Source: CAVRXQ01 sp963838845
Lineage (GTDB): Bacteria; Actinomycetota; Acidimicrobiia; Acidimicrobiales; Bog-793
Direction of reading: 5' to 3'
Assembly (NCBI GenBank): GCA_963838845.1
Contig: CAWISR010000002.1
Location: forward strand, 930,001-994,000
DNA: 64,000 nucleotides
Numbering within the stretch: position 1 is the first letter of the stretch; each line of letters opens with the position of its first letter. The notes below the pieces were generated by a model. It was not told where the DNA came from. It made no database searches and saw only the letters and a program-made list of their open reading frames with translations. The translations under genes and the position numbers were made by a program. This document shows positions 25,461-35,188 of this stretch, in pieces.

Positions 25461-26786
25461 GTGGAGACACCGCGCGTGCGCTTCGCGAAAAGCGGCGACG
25501 TGCACGTCGCCTACCAGGTGCTCGGCGAGGGTCCCACCGACATCGTCTACGTACAGGGCGCGTTCAGCCATCTCGGGGTGATGTGGGAGCTGCCCGCATT
25601 CCAGCACTTCTGCGAGCAGTTGAGCACCTTCTCGCGCCTGATCTGGTTCGACAAACGCGGCATGGGCCTGTCCGATCGGGTCCAGGCAGGGACGCTCGAG
25701 GAGCGGATGGACGACGTTCGGGCGGTGATGGACGCGGTCGACTCCCGTCGCGCGGTCCTCCTGGGTGAGTCCGAAGGTGGGCCGCTGTCGATGTTGTTTG
25801 CTGCGGCGCACCCGGAAAGAACGGTGGCACTGTTGCTCGTGGGCGCGGAAGTCAAAGAGCGGGTCACCGAGGATTGGCCCTCGGGCGAGGGAACGCTCGA
25901 GGAGTTTGAAGACGCGATGGAGAGTCTTCCGGAGCGGTGGGGTGACGGTCATTTCATCGAATACATCGCGCCGAGCCTGGCAGGGAATCCCGACGTGCGC
26001 GAGTGGGCGCAACGGCTGCAGATCAACGCTGCGACGCCGGGTGCGGCCGAGTCCTTCATGCGGATGGCATTCGACATCGACGTTCGACCGGTCGTGTCCA
26101 CCATCGGTGTGCCGACGTTGATCGTTCACCGGACTGACGATTCCGTGTGCAACATCGAGAATGGTCGATTTCTCGCCCGGAACATTGCGGGTGCGGTGTA
26201 CGTCGAACTTCCCGGGAACGATCACGCCCCCTGGGCGAGCGCGGGGGAAATCGTGGCGGAGATTCGCGAGTTCCTCACCGGGGTGCGCGAACCGCTGGAA
26301 CCAGAGCGCGTCCTCGCCACCGTGCTGTTCACCGACATCGTTGGCTCGACCGAACGGGCCGCCGCCTTCGGCGATGAACGATGGAAGGCGCTCCTCGACG
26401 TGCACGACCGTGCCGTGCGCGACGAACTCCGGCGATTCCGGGGACGCGAAGTCAACACTACCGGTGACGGCTTCGTCGCCTCGTTCGACGGTCCGGCCCG
26501 GGCGCTGCGCGCCGCGCAAGCGATTCGCGATGCCACCTCGCGGCTTGGGGTCGAGGTCCGTCTCGGGGTGCACACCGGAGAATGTGAGGTTCGTGGCGAT
26601 GACCTCGCCGGTCTCGCCGTGCACATCGCCGCTCGCGTCGGTGCCTTGGCGGGCCCGGGCGAAGTGTTGGTGTCCCGCACGGTGAAGGATCTCGTCGCCG
26701 GATCGGGTATCGAGTTCCACGAGCGCGGAGAACATCAACTAAAGGGTGTGCCCGGTACGTGGAACCTGTTTGCGGTGGGAGGTTGA
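25461..26786 (+). CDS. Alpha/beta-hydrolase fused to class III nucleotide cyclase
   Basis: A 441-residue two-domain protein. Residues 1-275 are an alpha/beta hydrolase: nucleophile elbow GESEGG, acid in VHRTDDSV and catalytic His in GNDHAPW. Residues ~285-441 are a class III adenylate/guanylate cyclase domain: FTDIVGST and TTGDGF give the two metal-binding aspartates, followed by VHIAARVGALAGPGEVLVS, where a His replaces the usual Asn as in Rv1900c-type cyclases. These soluble enzymes form head-to-tail dimers and make cAMP; how the hydrolase domain signals is unknown. Started at GTG 25461 so that METPRVRFAKSGDVHVAYQV is complete. Confidence 0.9.
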   Translation: METPRVRFAKSGDVHVAYQVLGEGPTDIVYVQGAFSHLGVMWELPAFQHFCEQLSTFSRLIWFDKRGMGLSDRVQAGTLEERMDDVRAVMDAVDSRRAVLLGESEGGPLSMLFAAAHPERTVALLLVGAEVKERVTEDWPSGEGTLEEFEDAMESLPERWGDGHFIEYIAPSLAGNPDVREWAQRLQINAATPGAAESFMRMAFDIDVRPVVSTIGVPTLIVHRTDDSVCNIENGRFLARNIAGAVYVELPGNDHAPWASAGEIVAEIREFLTGVREPLEPERVLATVLFTDIVGSTERAAAFGDERWKALLDVHDRAVRDELRRFRGREVNTTGDGFVASFDGPARALRAAQAIRDATSRLGVEVRLGVHTGECEVRGDDLAGLAVHIAARVGALAGPGEVLVSRTVKDLVAGSGIEFHERGEHQLKGVPGTWNLFAVGG

Positions 26787-26826
26787 CCCCGCCGATTCCC
26801 CATGAGGAACGCGAAAGACCCGGCCG

Positions 26827-27228
26827 TTATCGGTCGCCGTCATCGATACCCGCCGGGCTGTCTGGCAGATCCACCGCGTGTTCTGCCAACACCGAGAGAG
26901 GGACGATGTCGAGCGCACGCTCGTGAGTGGACGCGAGGACGACGAAACACGCCACCCCGTCGATATGCGCCCGGAGCCAGTTCGCCGCCGTAACGCACCA
27001 TCGGTCACCAGGGGACAAACCTGGGAAACGAAACTCGGGCATCGGCGTGACGAGGTCGTTCCCGATCTGTCGTTGGTGGTCGAGGAACTCCTTTGTGACG
27101 ACCGCACAGATCGTGTGGCTACCGAAATCCTCACGTCCGGTGGTACAGCAGCCGTCGCGATAGAAACCGGTGAGCGGATCGAAACCGCAAGGCTGGAGCT
27201 CGCCGCCCAAGACGTTGCGATCGTTCAC
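26827..27228 (-). CDS. DUF2237 family protein
   Basis: A 133-residue protein matching DUF2237 over its whole length: GGELQPCGFDPLTGFYRDGCC, HTICAVVTKEFLDHQRQIGND, the TPMPEFRFPGLSPGDRWCVTA block and VVLASTHERALDIVPLSVL. Four conserved cysteines and a His suggest a metal site, but no activity has been established for the family. Located between two plus-strand genes, on its own. Confidence 0.88.
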   Translation of the reverse strand: MNDRNVLGGELQPCGFDPLTGFYRDGCCTTGREDFGSHTICAVVTKEFLDHQRQIGNDLVTPMPEFRFPGLSPGDRWCVTAANWLRAHIDGVACFVVLASTHERALDIVPLSVLAEHAVDLPDSPAGIDDGDR

Positions 27229-27344
27229 GGCCGCAAGTATTCCGCGGGGGCGGCATTCACCTCACGCAGGAGTGCGGACCGCGATGCGCTCTCTACCGGT
27301 CGTGGCGCTCGACGCATCCGGGTTAGTTCGGTACGGTCGCGCCG

Positions 27345-29036
27345 GTGAAATCAGAGGTCGACGCACTCGCAGACGCCTTTCTCGCGGCTCGCACCGACCA
27401 CGATCCACTCGATGCCTCCGCGTACGGGCTTCCGGGCGCCGACGACCGTCTGCCGGACCTGAGCGCCACGGCTGAACACGCGCACGCTGCAAAGTACGCC
27501 GGGATCGCCGACGCGGCCGAGGCCCTCCAAAAGCAGGCCGCAGCCGGTCCGTCTCTCACAGAGACGGACCGGCAGACGCTCGATTTCGTCGCGATTTCCG
27601 CCCGCAACTTCGAAGCTGTCGCTGAGGTGTCAAGCACAGAATTCACAGTCACGGACTTTCACGTCGCGCCGATGTCCGTGCTGCTCATCGTCTTGCCTCA
27701 GCTGCCACTCGACACCGCGGACCGTCGATCCGGGTATCTGACGCGTCTCGCGGCTATGCCGATCTATCTCGAACAGGCAGCGCGGCGTCACCGCGACGGG
27801 GTGAGGTCGGGTCGCAGAACTTTCGCGCGCGGCGTTGACGGCGCGATCAAGCAGATCGACGAGGTGATCGCCGATCCAGATGTGTCCGGCATTCGACGGC
27901 GCGTCGACGCTGACGACGGCGAATTCGCCCAGGCTCAGTCGGAAATCATCGACTCGGCGGTGCTCCCGGCGATGGTGAGTTATCGCGAGGTGTTGGCGAG
28001 CGAGATTCTTCCGACAGGTCGCCCCGACGAGCGACCGGGCATCTGTTGGTTGCCAGAGGGCTCACAGATGTACGAGCGCCTCATCGCCTTCAATACATCG
28101 ACCCGTCGCACGCCGGATGAACTCCACAAGCTCGGACTCGAGGTCATCGCTCAGATCGACGAGGAGTACGCGGCGACAGGTATGCAGCTGTGGGGGATAA
28201 GCGATCCCGAACAAATTCGCGCGCGTCTGCGCTCGGACCCCGATCTGCGGTTCAGCAGCGAGGCCGAAGTCGTCGAAGCGGCGATCGACGCGGTCCGGCG
28301 GGCGGAGGCGGAAGCTCCGAAATGGTTTGGAAAGGTTCCGGAGGAACGCTGCGCCGTCGAGGTCATTCCGGCCGCACTCGCGAAAGGCTCTCCTGCCGCC
28401 TACTACATGCCCGGAGCAGTCGACAGCTCGCGCCGAGGAACCTTCTTCGTGAACTCGTTCCAACCTCACGAGCGCCCCCGTTACTCTGCCGAGACGGTCG
28501 CTTTCCACGAAGCTGTGCCCGGTCACCACTTCCAACTGACGATCGCGCTCGAAGCGAAGGATCTCCATCTCGCTCGGCGCGTCGCAGTCGACGTCGCCTG
28601 CGCGGAAGGTTGGGGACTCTACGCGGAACGCCTTGCAGACGAGATGGGCCTCTACGGCGGTGACCTCGATCGGCTCGGGATGTTGGCGAACGACTCGTGG
28701 CGTGCCGCGCGCCTCGTCGTCGACACGGGGATGCATTCGCTCGGCTGGTCGCGAGAGGGCGCGATCGAATGGATGCTGGATCACGTCCCGATGAGTCAGC
28801 TCGAATGCGAGACCGAGATCGATCGCTACATCGCGTACCCGGCGCAGGCGCTCGCCTACATGCTCGGACGGTTGGAGATCTCGGCGCTGCGGGGAGAAGC
28901 GGCGGGCAGGCTCGGCGGCGCGTTCGACGTTCGAGCATTCCACGATCTCATCCTCGCTGTCGGATCGGTGCCGCTGCCCGCCCTCGGTGCCGCTGCCCGC
29001 CGCTGGACCGACAGACGCGCGGCCGGCGTCATCTGA
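27345..29036 (+). CDS. DUF885 family zinc metallopeptidase-like protein
   Basis: A 563-residue DUF885 protein, a family related to gluzincin carboxypeptidase-like enzymes. The active-site motif is FHEAVPGHHFQ (HExxH-type HEAVPGHH) near residue 388; DVACAEGWGLYAERLADEMG about 30 residues later supplies the third ligand glutamate. CETEIDRYIAYPAQALAYMLG is the conserved C-terminal block. No signal peptide, so it is likely cytoplasmic. GTG start. Its stop lies 18 bases before a truncated copy of the cytochrome b gene. Confidence 0.9.
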   Translation: MKSEVDALADAFLAARTDHDPLDASAYGLPGADDRLPDLSATAEHAHAAKYAGIADAAEALQKQAAAGPSLTETDRQTLDFVAISARNFEAVAEVSSTEFTVTDFHVAPMSVLLIVLPQLPLDTADRRSGYLTRLAAMPIYLEQAARRHRDGVRSGRRTFARGVDGAIKQIDEVIADPDVSGIRRRVDADDGEFAQAQSEIIDSAVLPAMVSYREVLASEILPTGRPDERPGICWLPEGSQMYERLIAFNTSTRRTPDELHKLGLEVIAQIDEEYAATGMQLWGISDPEQIRARLRSDPDLRFSSEAEVVEAAIDAVRRAEAEAPKWFGKVPEERCAVEVIPAALAKGSPAAYYMPGAVDSSRRGTFFVNSFQPHERPRYSAETVAFHEAVPGHHFQLTIALEAKDLHLARRVAVDVACAEGWGLYAERLADEMGLYGGDLDRLGMLANDSWRAARLVVDTGMHSLGWSREGAIEWMLDHVPMSQLECETEIDRYIAYPAQALAYMLGRLEISALRGEAAGRLGGAFDVRAFHDLILAVGSVPLPALGAAARRWTDRRAAGVI

Positions 29037-29054
29037 GCGGGTTTGCGCACCGGC

Positions 29055-29460
29055 TCACGCTCCCGCGCTCTGGAGCCCTCGACGCCGACCTTTTGGCCCA
29101 GCACCCCTCTACGGCACAGATTTCACGAAACCGCTGCTGTTCTTAGAAGACGGCAGCTACTTCTCCACCCTCGCGCAACGCGAGCACCTCACGGGTTCGC
29201 AGTGGGGCGTGATGAACGAAACGGGCAGCTACCCGGGTCAGCCGTGGCTGTGGCTCTACACGCTCTGGTACCAATTGCCGGGATTCCGGACCTCGGCGAA
29301 CGTCGATCTGATTGCGATCTACCTCACGGGGATCGCAACGCTGCTTCTGCTCGCACTACCGTTCCTGCCAGGGCTACGCGACATACCGAGCGTCGTCCCG
29401 TTGCACCGACTCATTTGGGGACGGTGGCGGCGCGCGCAGGGGCCGACAGAGAACGTCTGA
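29055..29460 (+). pseudogene. Truncated, frameshifted duplicate of the cytochrome b C-terminus
   Basis: Begins within LPRSGALDADLLAQHP, then a one-base deletion, then continues YGTDFTKPLLFLEDGSYF, GSQWGVMNETGSYPGQPWLW, LWYQLPGFRTSANVDLIAIY and the last membrane helix to a stop. This matches the final ~150 residues of the protein at 9245-11155 at most positions. The cytochrome domain and start are missing, so it is a fragment left by recombination or duplication. Confidence 0.9.
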
Positions 29461-29473
29461 GAAAGGATGCCCA

Positions 29474-29866
29474 ATGGCGATCGGACAGAAGGTTCAGCAC
29501 TTCGAAGGAAAAGGCACGGACCTCAAGAAGTTGGCGAGCGATATCGAGTCCTACCTTCAGTCGGAGAAATTCACGACCCAGCGCAGCGCCGCGAGCGACC
29601 AAGGTGCGGTGATTCAGGCGAAGAAGGGTGGATGGCTCGCCGGCGTTGTCGACGCGGATCGAGCGCTCACGATCACGATCACGGGAACGCCGGCTGACTT
29701 CACGGTGACGACGGGAATCGGCAAGTGGCTCGAGCACCTCGGGATCGCAGCGGTCGAGACGTTGCTGATCTCGGACCTGTTCCTCGTGATCGACGTCGCT
29801 GAGTCCGCTTGGAACTTTGAGATCGAGGACAAGCTCGCAGGAAAGGTGAACGAGCTAGTCGGCTAG
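29474..29866 (+). CDS. Hypothetical protein (130 aa)
   Basis: Starts MAIGQKVQHFEGKGTDLKKL after GAAAGGA. It continues with ASDIESYLQSEKFTTQRSAA, a beta-rich middle (LTITITGTPADFTVTTGIGK) and a helical end with ALL-LISDLFLVIDV character. No cysteine motif or signal. I recognise no family. It follows the cytochrome pseudogene by 13 bases and precedes the ABC importer by 178 bases on the same strand. Confidence 0.65.
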   Translation: MAIGQKVQHFEGKGTDLKKLASDIESYLQSEKFTTQRSAASDQGAVIQAKKGGWLAGVVDADRALTITITGTPADFTVTTGIGKWLEHLGIAAVETLLISDLFLVIDVAESAWNFEIEDKLAGKVNELVG

Positions 29867-30044
29867 GAACAACGCCGCGCGGCGCGGTCATCCCGCCAGA
29901 AACCCCTCATTCGAGGGCACCGATAGCCTTGATGGAGTGAGAGAGCGCGAACCGTCGCGCCCGTGTCAGTCCCTACGACCATGCCGGTGAGCATTGTCAC
30001 GGCGCCGACCCACCGGCGCGTCGCCGCACGCGTTCCGAACGGCG

Positions 30045-30926
30045 ATGGCTGATCAGACGCCCGCGGCGGTGCCACGGCGCGGCCGCGTGACGTCGGCGGG
30101 CGACGGGGGGATCGCGGCGCCCGATTCCGCATTCATCTCCCTCCAAGGGGTGGGAAAGCACTTTTTTCACTCCGGCGAGCGCGTCGATGCGCTCCGCGAC
30201 CTCAGTTTCGACGTCGGGTACGGAGAGTTCGTGGGCGTCATCGGCCCGAGCGGTTGCGGGAAGTCGACGATGTTGCGCATCGTCGGCGGGCTGATACGTC
30301 CCGACTCGGGAGCGGTCTCGGTGGCAGGCGTTGAACCGGAAGCCGCTCGGGCGGCGAAACTGTTCGGGCTCGTCCCGCAGGCGCCCGCGCTCCTGGCCTG
30401 GCGCAACGTGCTCGACAACGTCACCTTGTTGAAGGACGTGAGGGGACCGCGTCGCGATCGGAGACGGGAGCAGGTCACGTACGCACCTGCACCGGCAAAA
30501 GACCCCACCGAGCTTCTCGAGCTCGTCGGGCTCGCGCCGTTTGCGCGTTCGCACCCCCGACAGCTGTCGGGCGGGATGCAGCAACGCGTGAGTCTCGTCC
30601 GCGCCTTCGCCCTCGGAGCGCCGGTCCTCCTCATGGACGAACCGTTCGCGTCCTTGGACGAGATCACGCGCGATCGGATGCGGTACTTGTTGCTCGATCT
30701 GTGGCAAACGAGTGATGCAACGGTGATTTTCGTCACCCACGCCATTCGTGAGGCGGTCATGCTCTCCGACCGCGTCGTGACGTTCACCTCACGCCCGGGA
30801 ACGGTCGCTGAGATCGAAGCGATCGCGCTCCCGCGCCCCCGACGGGAGGAGATGGAGGAAAGCCCAGAGTTCCTCGCGCACGTCACGCGCATCCGTCAGA
30901 CGCTGCGGGCAACCGCGGAGCTGTGA
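30045..30926 (+). CDS. ABC importer ATP-binding protein, SsuB/TauB-like
   Basis: A 293-residue ATPase with Walker A GPSGCGKST, signature LSGGMQQRVSLVRAF, Walker B LLMDEPFASLDE and H-loop FVTHAIREA; the sequence style is that of nitrate/sulfonate/taurine/thiamine-precursor importers. An insertion of about 20 residues (RGPRRDRRREQVTYAPAPAK) lies before the signature. Start placed at MADQTPAAV; a start 51 bases upstream is possible. First gene of a three-gene operon. Confidence 0.85.
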   Translation: MADQTPAAVPRRGRVTSAGDGGIAAPDSAFISLQGVGKHFFHSGERVDALRDLSFDVGYGEFVGVIGPSGCGKSTMLRIVGGLIRPDSGAVSVAGVEPEAARAAKLFGLVPQAPALLAWRNVLDNVTLLKDVRGPRRDRRREQVTYAPAPAKDPTELLELVGLAPFARSHPRQLSGGMQQRVSLVRAFALGAPVLLMDEPFASLDEITRDRMRYLLLDLWQTSDATVIFVTHAIREAVMLSDRVVTFTSRPGTVAEIEAIALPRPRREEMEESPEFLAHVTRIRQTLRATAEL

Positions 30927-31795
30927 TGACGACCATCACCGAACCCGAGGTTCGCACCGAACGCGAGATGGGCCAGGGTCCTCGTGAGGCATCGCGCGCC
31001 ACGGGGTCGTTCTTGCACAGCATCTGGCGAGGGACCCGCATCGTTTTCCCCGGGATCGTCGCCCTCGCGGTCGTGCTCGGCGGTTGGCAAATCGGCGTCG
31101 AAGCTTCCCATCCGCCGGCGATCGAGCTCGTCGCTCCGTCTTCGGTGTTCGCGGCGCTTTGGCGCGACCCGGGATCGTTCGCCTCGAACGCCTGGGTGAC
31201 GGTGCGGGAAGCCTTTTGGGGATTCCTCATCGCCTTCGGGGTCGCAATCGTCGCCGCGGTGCTGATGGCGCACTCCAAGATCATGGACCGAGCGCTCTCC
31301 CCGCTCGTGGTCCTCTTGCAGGTGACCCCGGTGCTCGCGCTCGCCCCTCCACTCGTTCTGTGGTTGGGATTCGGCCCGCAACCAAAGATCGTCGTCGCGG
31401 CCTTGATCACGTTCGTCCCGCTCGTCGCGAACGCGACCGTGGGCTTCCGCGCGATCGATCCGGAGACCCTCGAAGTGCTCCGTTCGGTCAATGCGACGCG
31501 AACGGAAATCTTCTTCCGTCTTCGCGTCCCGCACAGCGTGCCCTACCTCGTCGCCGCGGTGCGGGTCTGTGTCGGGCTCGCATTGATCGGCGCGGTCGTT
31601 GCCGAGTTCGTGGGGACGGGCGCAAGCGCCGGACTCGGGTACCTCATGCTTCAGGCGACGGACCTTGACAACACGAGTGTGCTCTGGGCGGCGATCTTCA
31701 CGTTGATCTTCATCGGGATCGTGCTTGTCGGAATCGTCCAGATCGTCGGGAGCCGCCTCACGAAGTGGGCGGACCCGACACCTTCCGACCGCTAG
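30926..31795 (+). CDS. ABC importer permease, SsuC-like
   Basis: A 289-residue permease, beginning MTTITEPEV, overlapping the ATPase gene in TGATG. Six helices; the EAA loop reads VLRSVNATRTEIFFRLRVPHSVPYL. The long polar N-terminus (~35 residues) precedes the first helix. It pairs with the ATPase before and the binding protein 51 bases after. Confidence 0.87.
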   Translation: MTTITEPEVRTEREMGQGPREASRATGSFLHSIWRGTRIVFPGIVALAVVLGGWQIGVEASHPPAIELVAPSSVFAALWRDPGSFASNAWVTVREAFWGFLIAFGVAIVAAVLMAHSKIMDRALSPLVVLLQVTPVLALAPPLVLWLGFGPQPKIVVAALITFVPLVANATVGFRAIDPETLEVLRSVNATRTEIFFRLRVPHSVPYLVAAVRVCVGLALIGAVVAEFVGTGASAGLGYLMLQATDLDNTSVLWAAIFTLIFIGIVLVGIVQIVGSRLTKWADPTPSDR

Positions 31796-31846
31796 ACCGT
31801 TTGTGACGCTCGCAAGATCGAGAACCAGTCCAGAGGAGGGAACACG

Positions 31847-32983
31847 GTGAGCAGGCGCACGCTCGTCGCGATCGTCGCGGCCGCGGCGATCGCATTGACG
31901 GCCCTCACCGGCGGACTCGCCGCGGCGACAGGTGCCTCCAGTGCGCACGTGCGTAGCGTCGCGAACGCACCGACGGGAGGCGGCGTCAGCTTCTCGGGGA
32001 TCTCGCGCGCCGAATGTGCTGCTAACCGTCGGGCCGGGACGATCGTCTACCTCTCGGGCTACGACTTCGTTCCCGCCGTCTCGATCGGCGACGTCATCAA
32101 CGCGCAGGCACGGGGCTATTTCAAGGACATGTGCCTCCACGTCGTCCTGAAACCCGGCCTCAGCACGGACAACGTCGCCCTCGTGAGCGCCGACCGGGTG
32201 CAGATCAGTGGACTCGGTTCCGACAGCGAGGTTCTCGCGGCGCGCGCGAAGGGCGCCAACCTCCTCGGCGTCCTCACCTACGGTCACACCGCCGTCTCCG
32301 AGCTGATCACGCCGGGAAACCTCGAGATCAGCCGTCTCGCACAACTCGACGGGAAGACGATCGGCATCAAGGGCGCTATCCCATACGAAGTGGAGGCGAT
32401 GCTCGTGAAGGCGGGCGTGAAGCTCGCCTCCCTTCACCAGGTTGAAGTCGGCTACGACCCGGCGATCATCGACCAGGGACGGATCCAGGCGCTTCCGGTC
32501 TACAAGTCAGCCGAGCCGCGCGAGCTGAGCGCGCTCGGGTTGAAGTACAAGGTGTGGAATCCGACGAACTACGGCGTCGCGGCCTCGTTCGGCGTCGTCA
32601 TCGTGAACTCGACATTCGCGTATCGCCACCCGGGCGCGGTCGCCGACTTCCTCCGCGCCGACCTCGAGGGGTTCTTGTGGGGAGTCGCGCACAAACAGCA
32701 GACAGTCGCGTACGCAGAGAAGCTGCTCGACCCCGCGCTCGGAGAGTCGGCGCCCGTCGCGCTGTTCCGCTGGCGAGTCGAGTCGGGACTCGTCGTCAAG
32801 TACACGCCGAAAGACGAGCCGATCGGTGACATCGATTACACCTTGATCGATCGCGAATACGCGCAGGACGTCCGGCTGCACCTGATCCGCGCCGGCGTCA
32901 GTGTCCAGTCGGCGTTCGACCCCTCGTTCCTGCGGGCGATCTATCGCGGCACGACGCTCATCTGGCCGAACAAGTTTGGCTGA
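31847..32983 (+). CDS. NMT1/THI5-like substrate-binding protein
   Basis: A 378-residue exported binding protein: signal MSRRTLVAIVAAAAIALTAL, cleavage around AAA-TGA, no lipobox. The mature part has the NMT1/SsuA layout (DVINAQARGYFKDMCLHVVL, SADRVQISGLGSDSEVLAAR, LDGKTIGIKGAIPYEVEAML, VIVNSTFAYRHPGAVADFLR). This family binds pyrimidine thiamine precursors, nitrate, sulfonates or similar small ligands; no riboswitch or neighbouring enzyme identifies which. A good AGAGGAGGGAAC precedes GTG. Last gene of the operon. Confidence 0.82.
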   Translation: MSRRTLVAIVAAAAIALTALTGGLAAATGASSAHVRSVANAPTGGGVSFSGISRAECAANRRAGTIVYLSGYDFVPAVSIGDVINAQARGYFKDMCLHVVLKPGLSTDNVALVSADRVQISGLGSDSEVLAARAKGANLLGVLTYGHTAVSELITPGNLEISRLAQLDGKTIGIKGAIPYEVEAMLVKAGVKLASLHQVEVGYDPAIIDQGRIQALPVYKSAEPRELSALGLKYKVWNPTNYGVAASFGVVIVNSTFAYRHPGAVADFLRADLEGFLWGVAHKQQTVAYAEKLLDPALGESAPVALFRWRVESGLVVKYTPKDEPIGDIDYTLIDREYAQDVRLHLIRAGVSVQSAFDPSFLRAIYRGTTLIWPNKFG

Positions 32984-33042
32984 TCCAGCTTGTCGCGCGC
33001 CTCGTCTCCGGCGGCGCGGGCGATGGCGCTCCGGGCTCGTGA

Positions 33043-35100
33043 TCAGCTCGCCGAAGCCGCCCTCTTTTTCTCGAGTCTTTCAGCGAGGTGGGTCGGTAAT
33101 TCGGCGTAGTGGTCGAAGGTGGCGACGAATCGACCTCGTCCTCCGGTCAACGAGCGCAGGTCCGCGGCGTAGCGGCCGAGCTCGCTCTCGGGGACGAGCG
33201 CTTCGATGGTCTGTTCCCCTTCGCCGTCCGCCCAGCTTCCAAGGACGCGCCCGCGCCGTGAGTTGAGGTCGCCGAGCACATCACCTTGAAATCGCATCGG
33301 GCAGGTGACGACGACCTTGTCGATCGGCTCGAGGGCGACTGGGGCCGCCTTTTCGAACGCCAGCCCGAAGCCCAGTGCCCCGGCCATCTCGAAGCTCGCC
33401 TCCGAGGAGTCGACGGTGTGGAACTTGCCGTCATCGCAGGTGACGCGGACGTCGACGACCGGGAAGCCGAAGTGGCCGCCCTGACCCATCGCGCGCCGAA
33501 CGCCCTTTTCCACGGCGGGGATGAACTGACGCGGGATCGCGCCGCCGACGATCTTGTCGACGAACTCGAACCCTCCGCCGCGGTCGAGCGGCTCGACGAT
33601 CAAGTGGACGACGCCGAACTGGCCGTGTCCGCCAGTCTGTTTCTTGTGCCGGCCTTCGGCGTCGGCCGGCTTCGTGATCGTCTCTCGGTAGGGAACGCGG
33701 AGCTCTTCGAGCTCGAGATCGACGGTGAATTTGCGGTGCAGGCGCTCACAGGTCACCTGGATGTGCGTCTCGCCCATTCCCGACAGCACCGTCTGATGCG
33801 TTTCGTCATTGCGGCGCACCGAGATCGAAGGATCTTCTTCTTGGAGGCGCTGAAGACCCGTCATCATCCGGTCCTCGTCCCCGGCGGTCCTCGGTCGAGC
33901 GGCAATCGAGTACATCGGCGTCGTCGGCTCGGGGAACGCGATCACGACGGGGGAGCCCTTCGGTGCGAGCGTGTCCCCGGTCCTCGTCTCCGCGAGCTTC
34001 GGAACGGCGATGATGTCGCCGGCGAGCGCGTGCGGGACCGGGGTCGTTTCCTTGCCGCGGATCGTCTCCAACACGTGCAGGCGCTCTTCAGAGCGTGTGC
34101 GCGGATTGAACAGCACGACGTCGGGTTTCAGCGTTCCTGAGACCACCTGGACGAGTGAGATGCGCCCGACGAAGGGGTCGAGGGTCGTCTTGAACACCCG
34201 TGCAAGTGGCTCCGCACTCGCGTCGTCGCCGATCTCGATGAGGTTGTCTCCGGCTTGGGCGTGCACTTTGCGATCTGGCGGGATCTCGGTGACGAAGGTG
34301 AGGAGTCGGTCGAGCCCGATCCCGCTCACCGCAGACCCGCAGAGCACTGGGAACACCGTCCCAGCCGCCACACCGTTGGCGAGCGTCGACTCAAGCTCGG
34401 CCGCTGAAGGGACGTCACCCTCGAGGTAGCGCTCCATCATCGAGTCGTCGGCGACGACGATCCCCTCGACGAGGGCGTCGCGTACGCGGTGTTCCAGCTC
34501 GGCCATGTCTTCGGGGATCGGCGCGCTCGAGCGTTTGCCGGCGTCGTAGAGGATCGCCTCGTCCGCGAGGAGGTCCGCGACCCCCTCGAACGCCGCTTCT
34601 TGACCGATCGGCAACTCCAACGGCGCGATCCCGGCGCCAAACCGCTCCCGAAGGGAATCAAGGGTGGCGGTGAAGTCGGCGCGCTCGCGGTCGAGTTTGT
34701 TGACGAACACGACGCGCGGCAGATTGCGAGCCTGCGCGAGTCGCCACACCGCTTCGGTTTGCACTTCGACGCCGTCGACCGCCGAGACGACGAGGACAGC
34801 GACATCGCAGACATCGAGTGCGAGTTCGACTTCACCGACGAAGTCCGCGAAACCGGGTGTGTCGATGACATTGACCTTGAAGCCGTCCCAGTCGAGCGGT
34901 GCGACTGCCAACGAGACCGACATATGCCGTTTAACTTCTTCGGGCTCGAAGTCGGACACGGTCGTTCCGTCCTCGACGCGCCCCTGCCGTGTGATCGCGC
35001 CCGCAAGGTGGAGCAGCGATTCGGTGAGCGTCGTCTTTCCGGATCCTCCGTGTCCGATCAGCGCGACGTTACGGATCTGCCTCGGCGAACTGATGGCCAA
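33043..35100 (-). CDS. Elongation factor G-like protein (EF-G2)
   Basis: A 685-residue translational GTPase of the actinobacterial EF-G-like type. G1 reads LIGHGGSGKTTL (EF-G itself has HIDAGKTT), G3 DTPGFADF and G4 NKLDRE; domains II-V follow, with the conserved REP-less C-terminal half ending EKKRAASAS. Such paralogues do not replace EF-G1 in mycobacteria and their role is unsettled. I start at TTG 35098-35100, which follows AAGGAGG by eight bases; upstream in-frame codons would overlap the divergent peroxiredoxin gene. Confidence 0.87.
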   Translation of the reverse strand: MAISSPRQIRNVALIGHGGSGKTTLTESLLHLAGAITRQGRVEDGTTVSDFEPEEVKRHMSVSLAVAPLDWDGFKVNVIDTPGFADFVGEVELALDVCDVAVLVVSAVDGVEVQTEAVWRLAQARNLPRVVFVNKLDRERADFTATLDSLRERFGAGIAPLELPIGQEAAFEGVADLLADEAILYDAGKRSSAPIPEDMAELEHRVRDALVEGIVVADDSMMERYLEGDVPSAAELESTLANGVAAGTVFPVLCGSAVSGIGLDRLLTFVTEIPPDRKVHAQAGDNLIEIGDDASAEPLARVFKTTLDPFVGRISLVQVVSGTLKPDVVLFNPRTRSEERLHVLETIRGKETTPVPHALAGDIIAVPKLAETRTGDTLAPKGSPVVIAFPEPTTPMYSIAARPRTAGDEDRMMTGLQRLQEEDPSISVRRNDETHQTVLSGMGETHIQVTCERLHRKFTVDLELEELRVPYRETITKPADAEGRHKKQTGGHGQFGVVHLIVEPLDRGGGFEFVDKIVGGAIPRQFIPAVEKGVRRAMGQGGHFGFPVVDVRVTCDDGKFHTVDSSEASFEMAGALGFGLAFEKAAPVALEPIDKVVVTCPMRFQGDVLGDLNSRRGRVLGSWADGEGEQTIEALVPESELGRYAADLRSLTGGRGRFVATFDHYAELPTHLAERLEKKRAASAS

Positions 35101-35188
35101 CGTCCGCACCTCCTTGTCGGGAACCGTGCGTTCGGATCCCGCATCGTACGCTGGCGCTTTGTCGGTAGCGAGAGCGTCGGAGGCCGAA

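Noticed and set aside
25188..26738. A 516-codon open frame antisense to the hydrolase-cyclase gene
   Set aside because: High-GC third positions keep the opposite frame open. The plus strand encodes clear hydrolase and cyclase motifs; the antisense product is Arg/His-rich with no domain.
30896..32437. Long antisense frame across the ABC importer operon
   Set aside because: Composition (Asp/Arg/His rich) is that of a shadow frame; importer motifs are on the plus strand.
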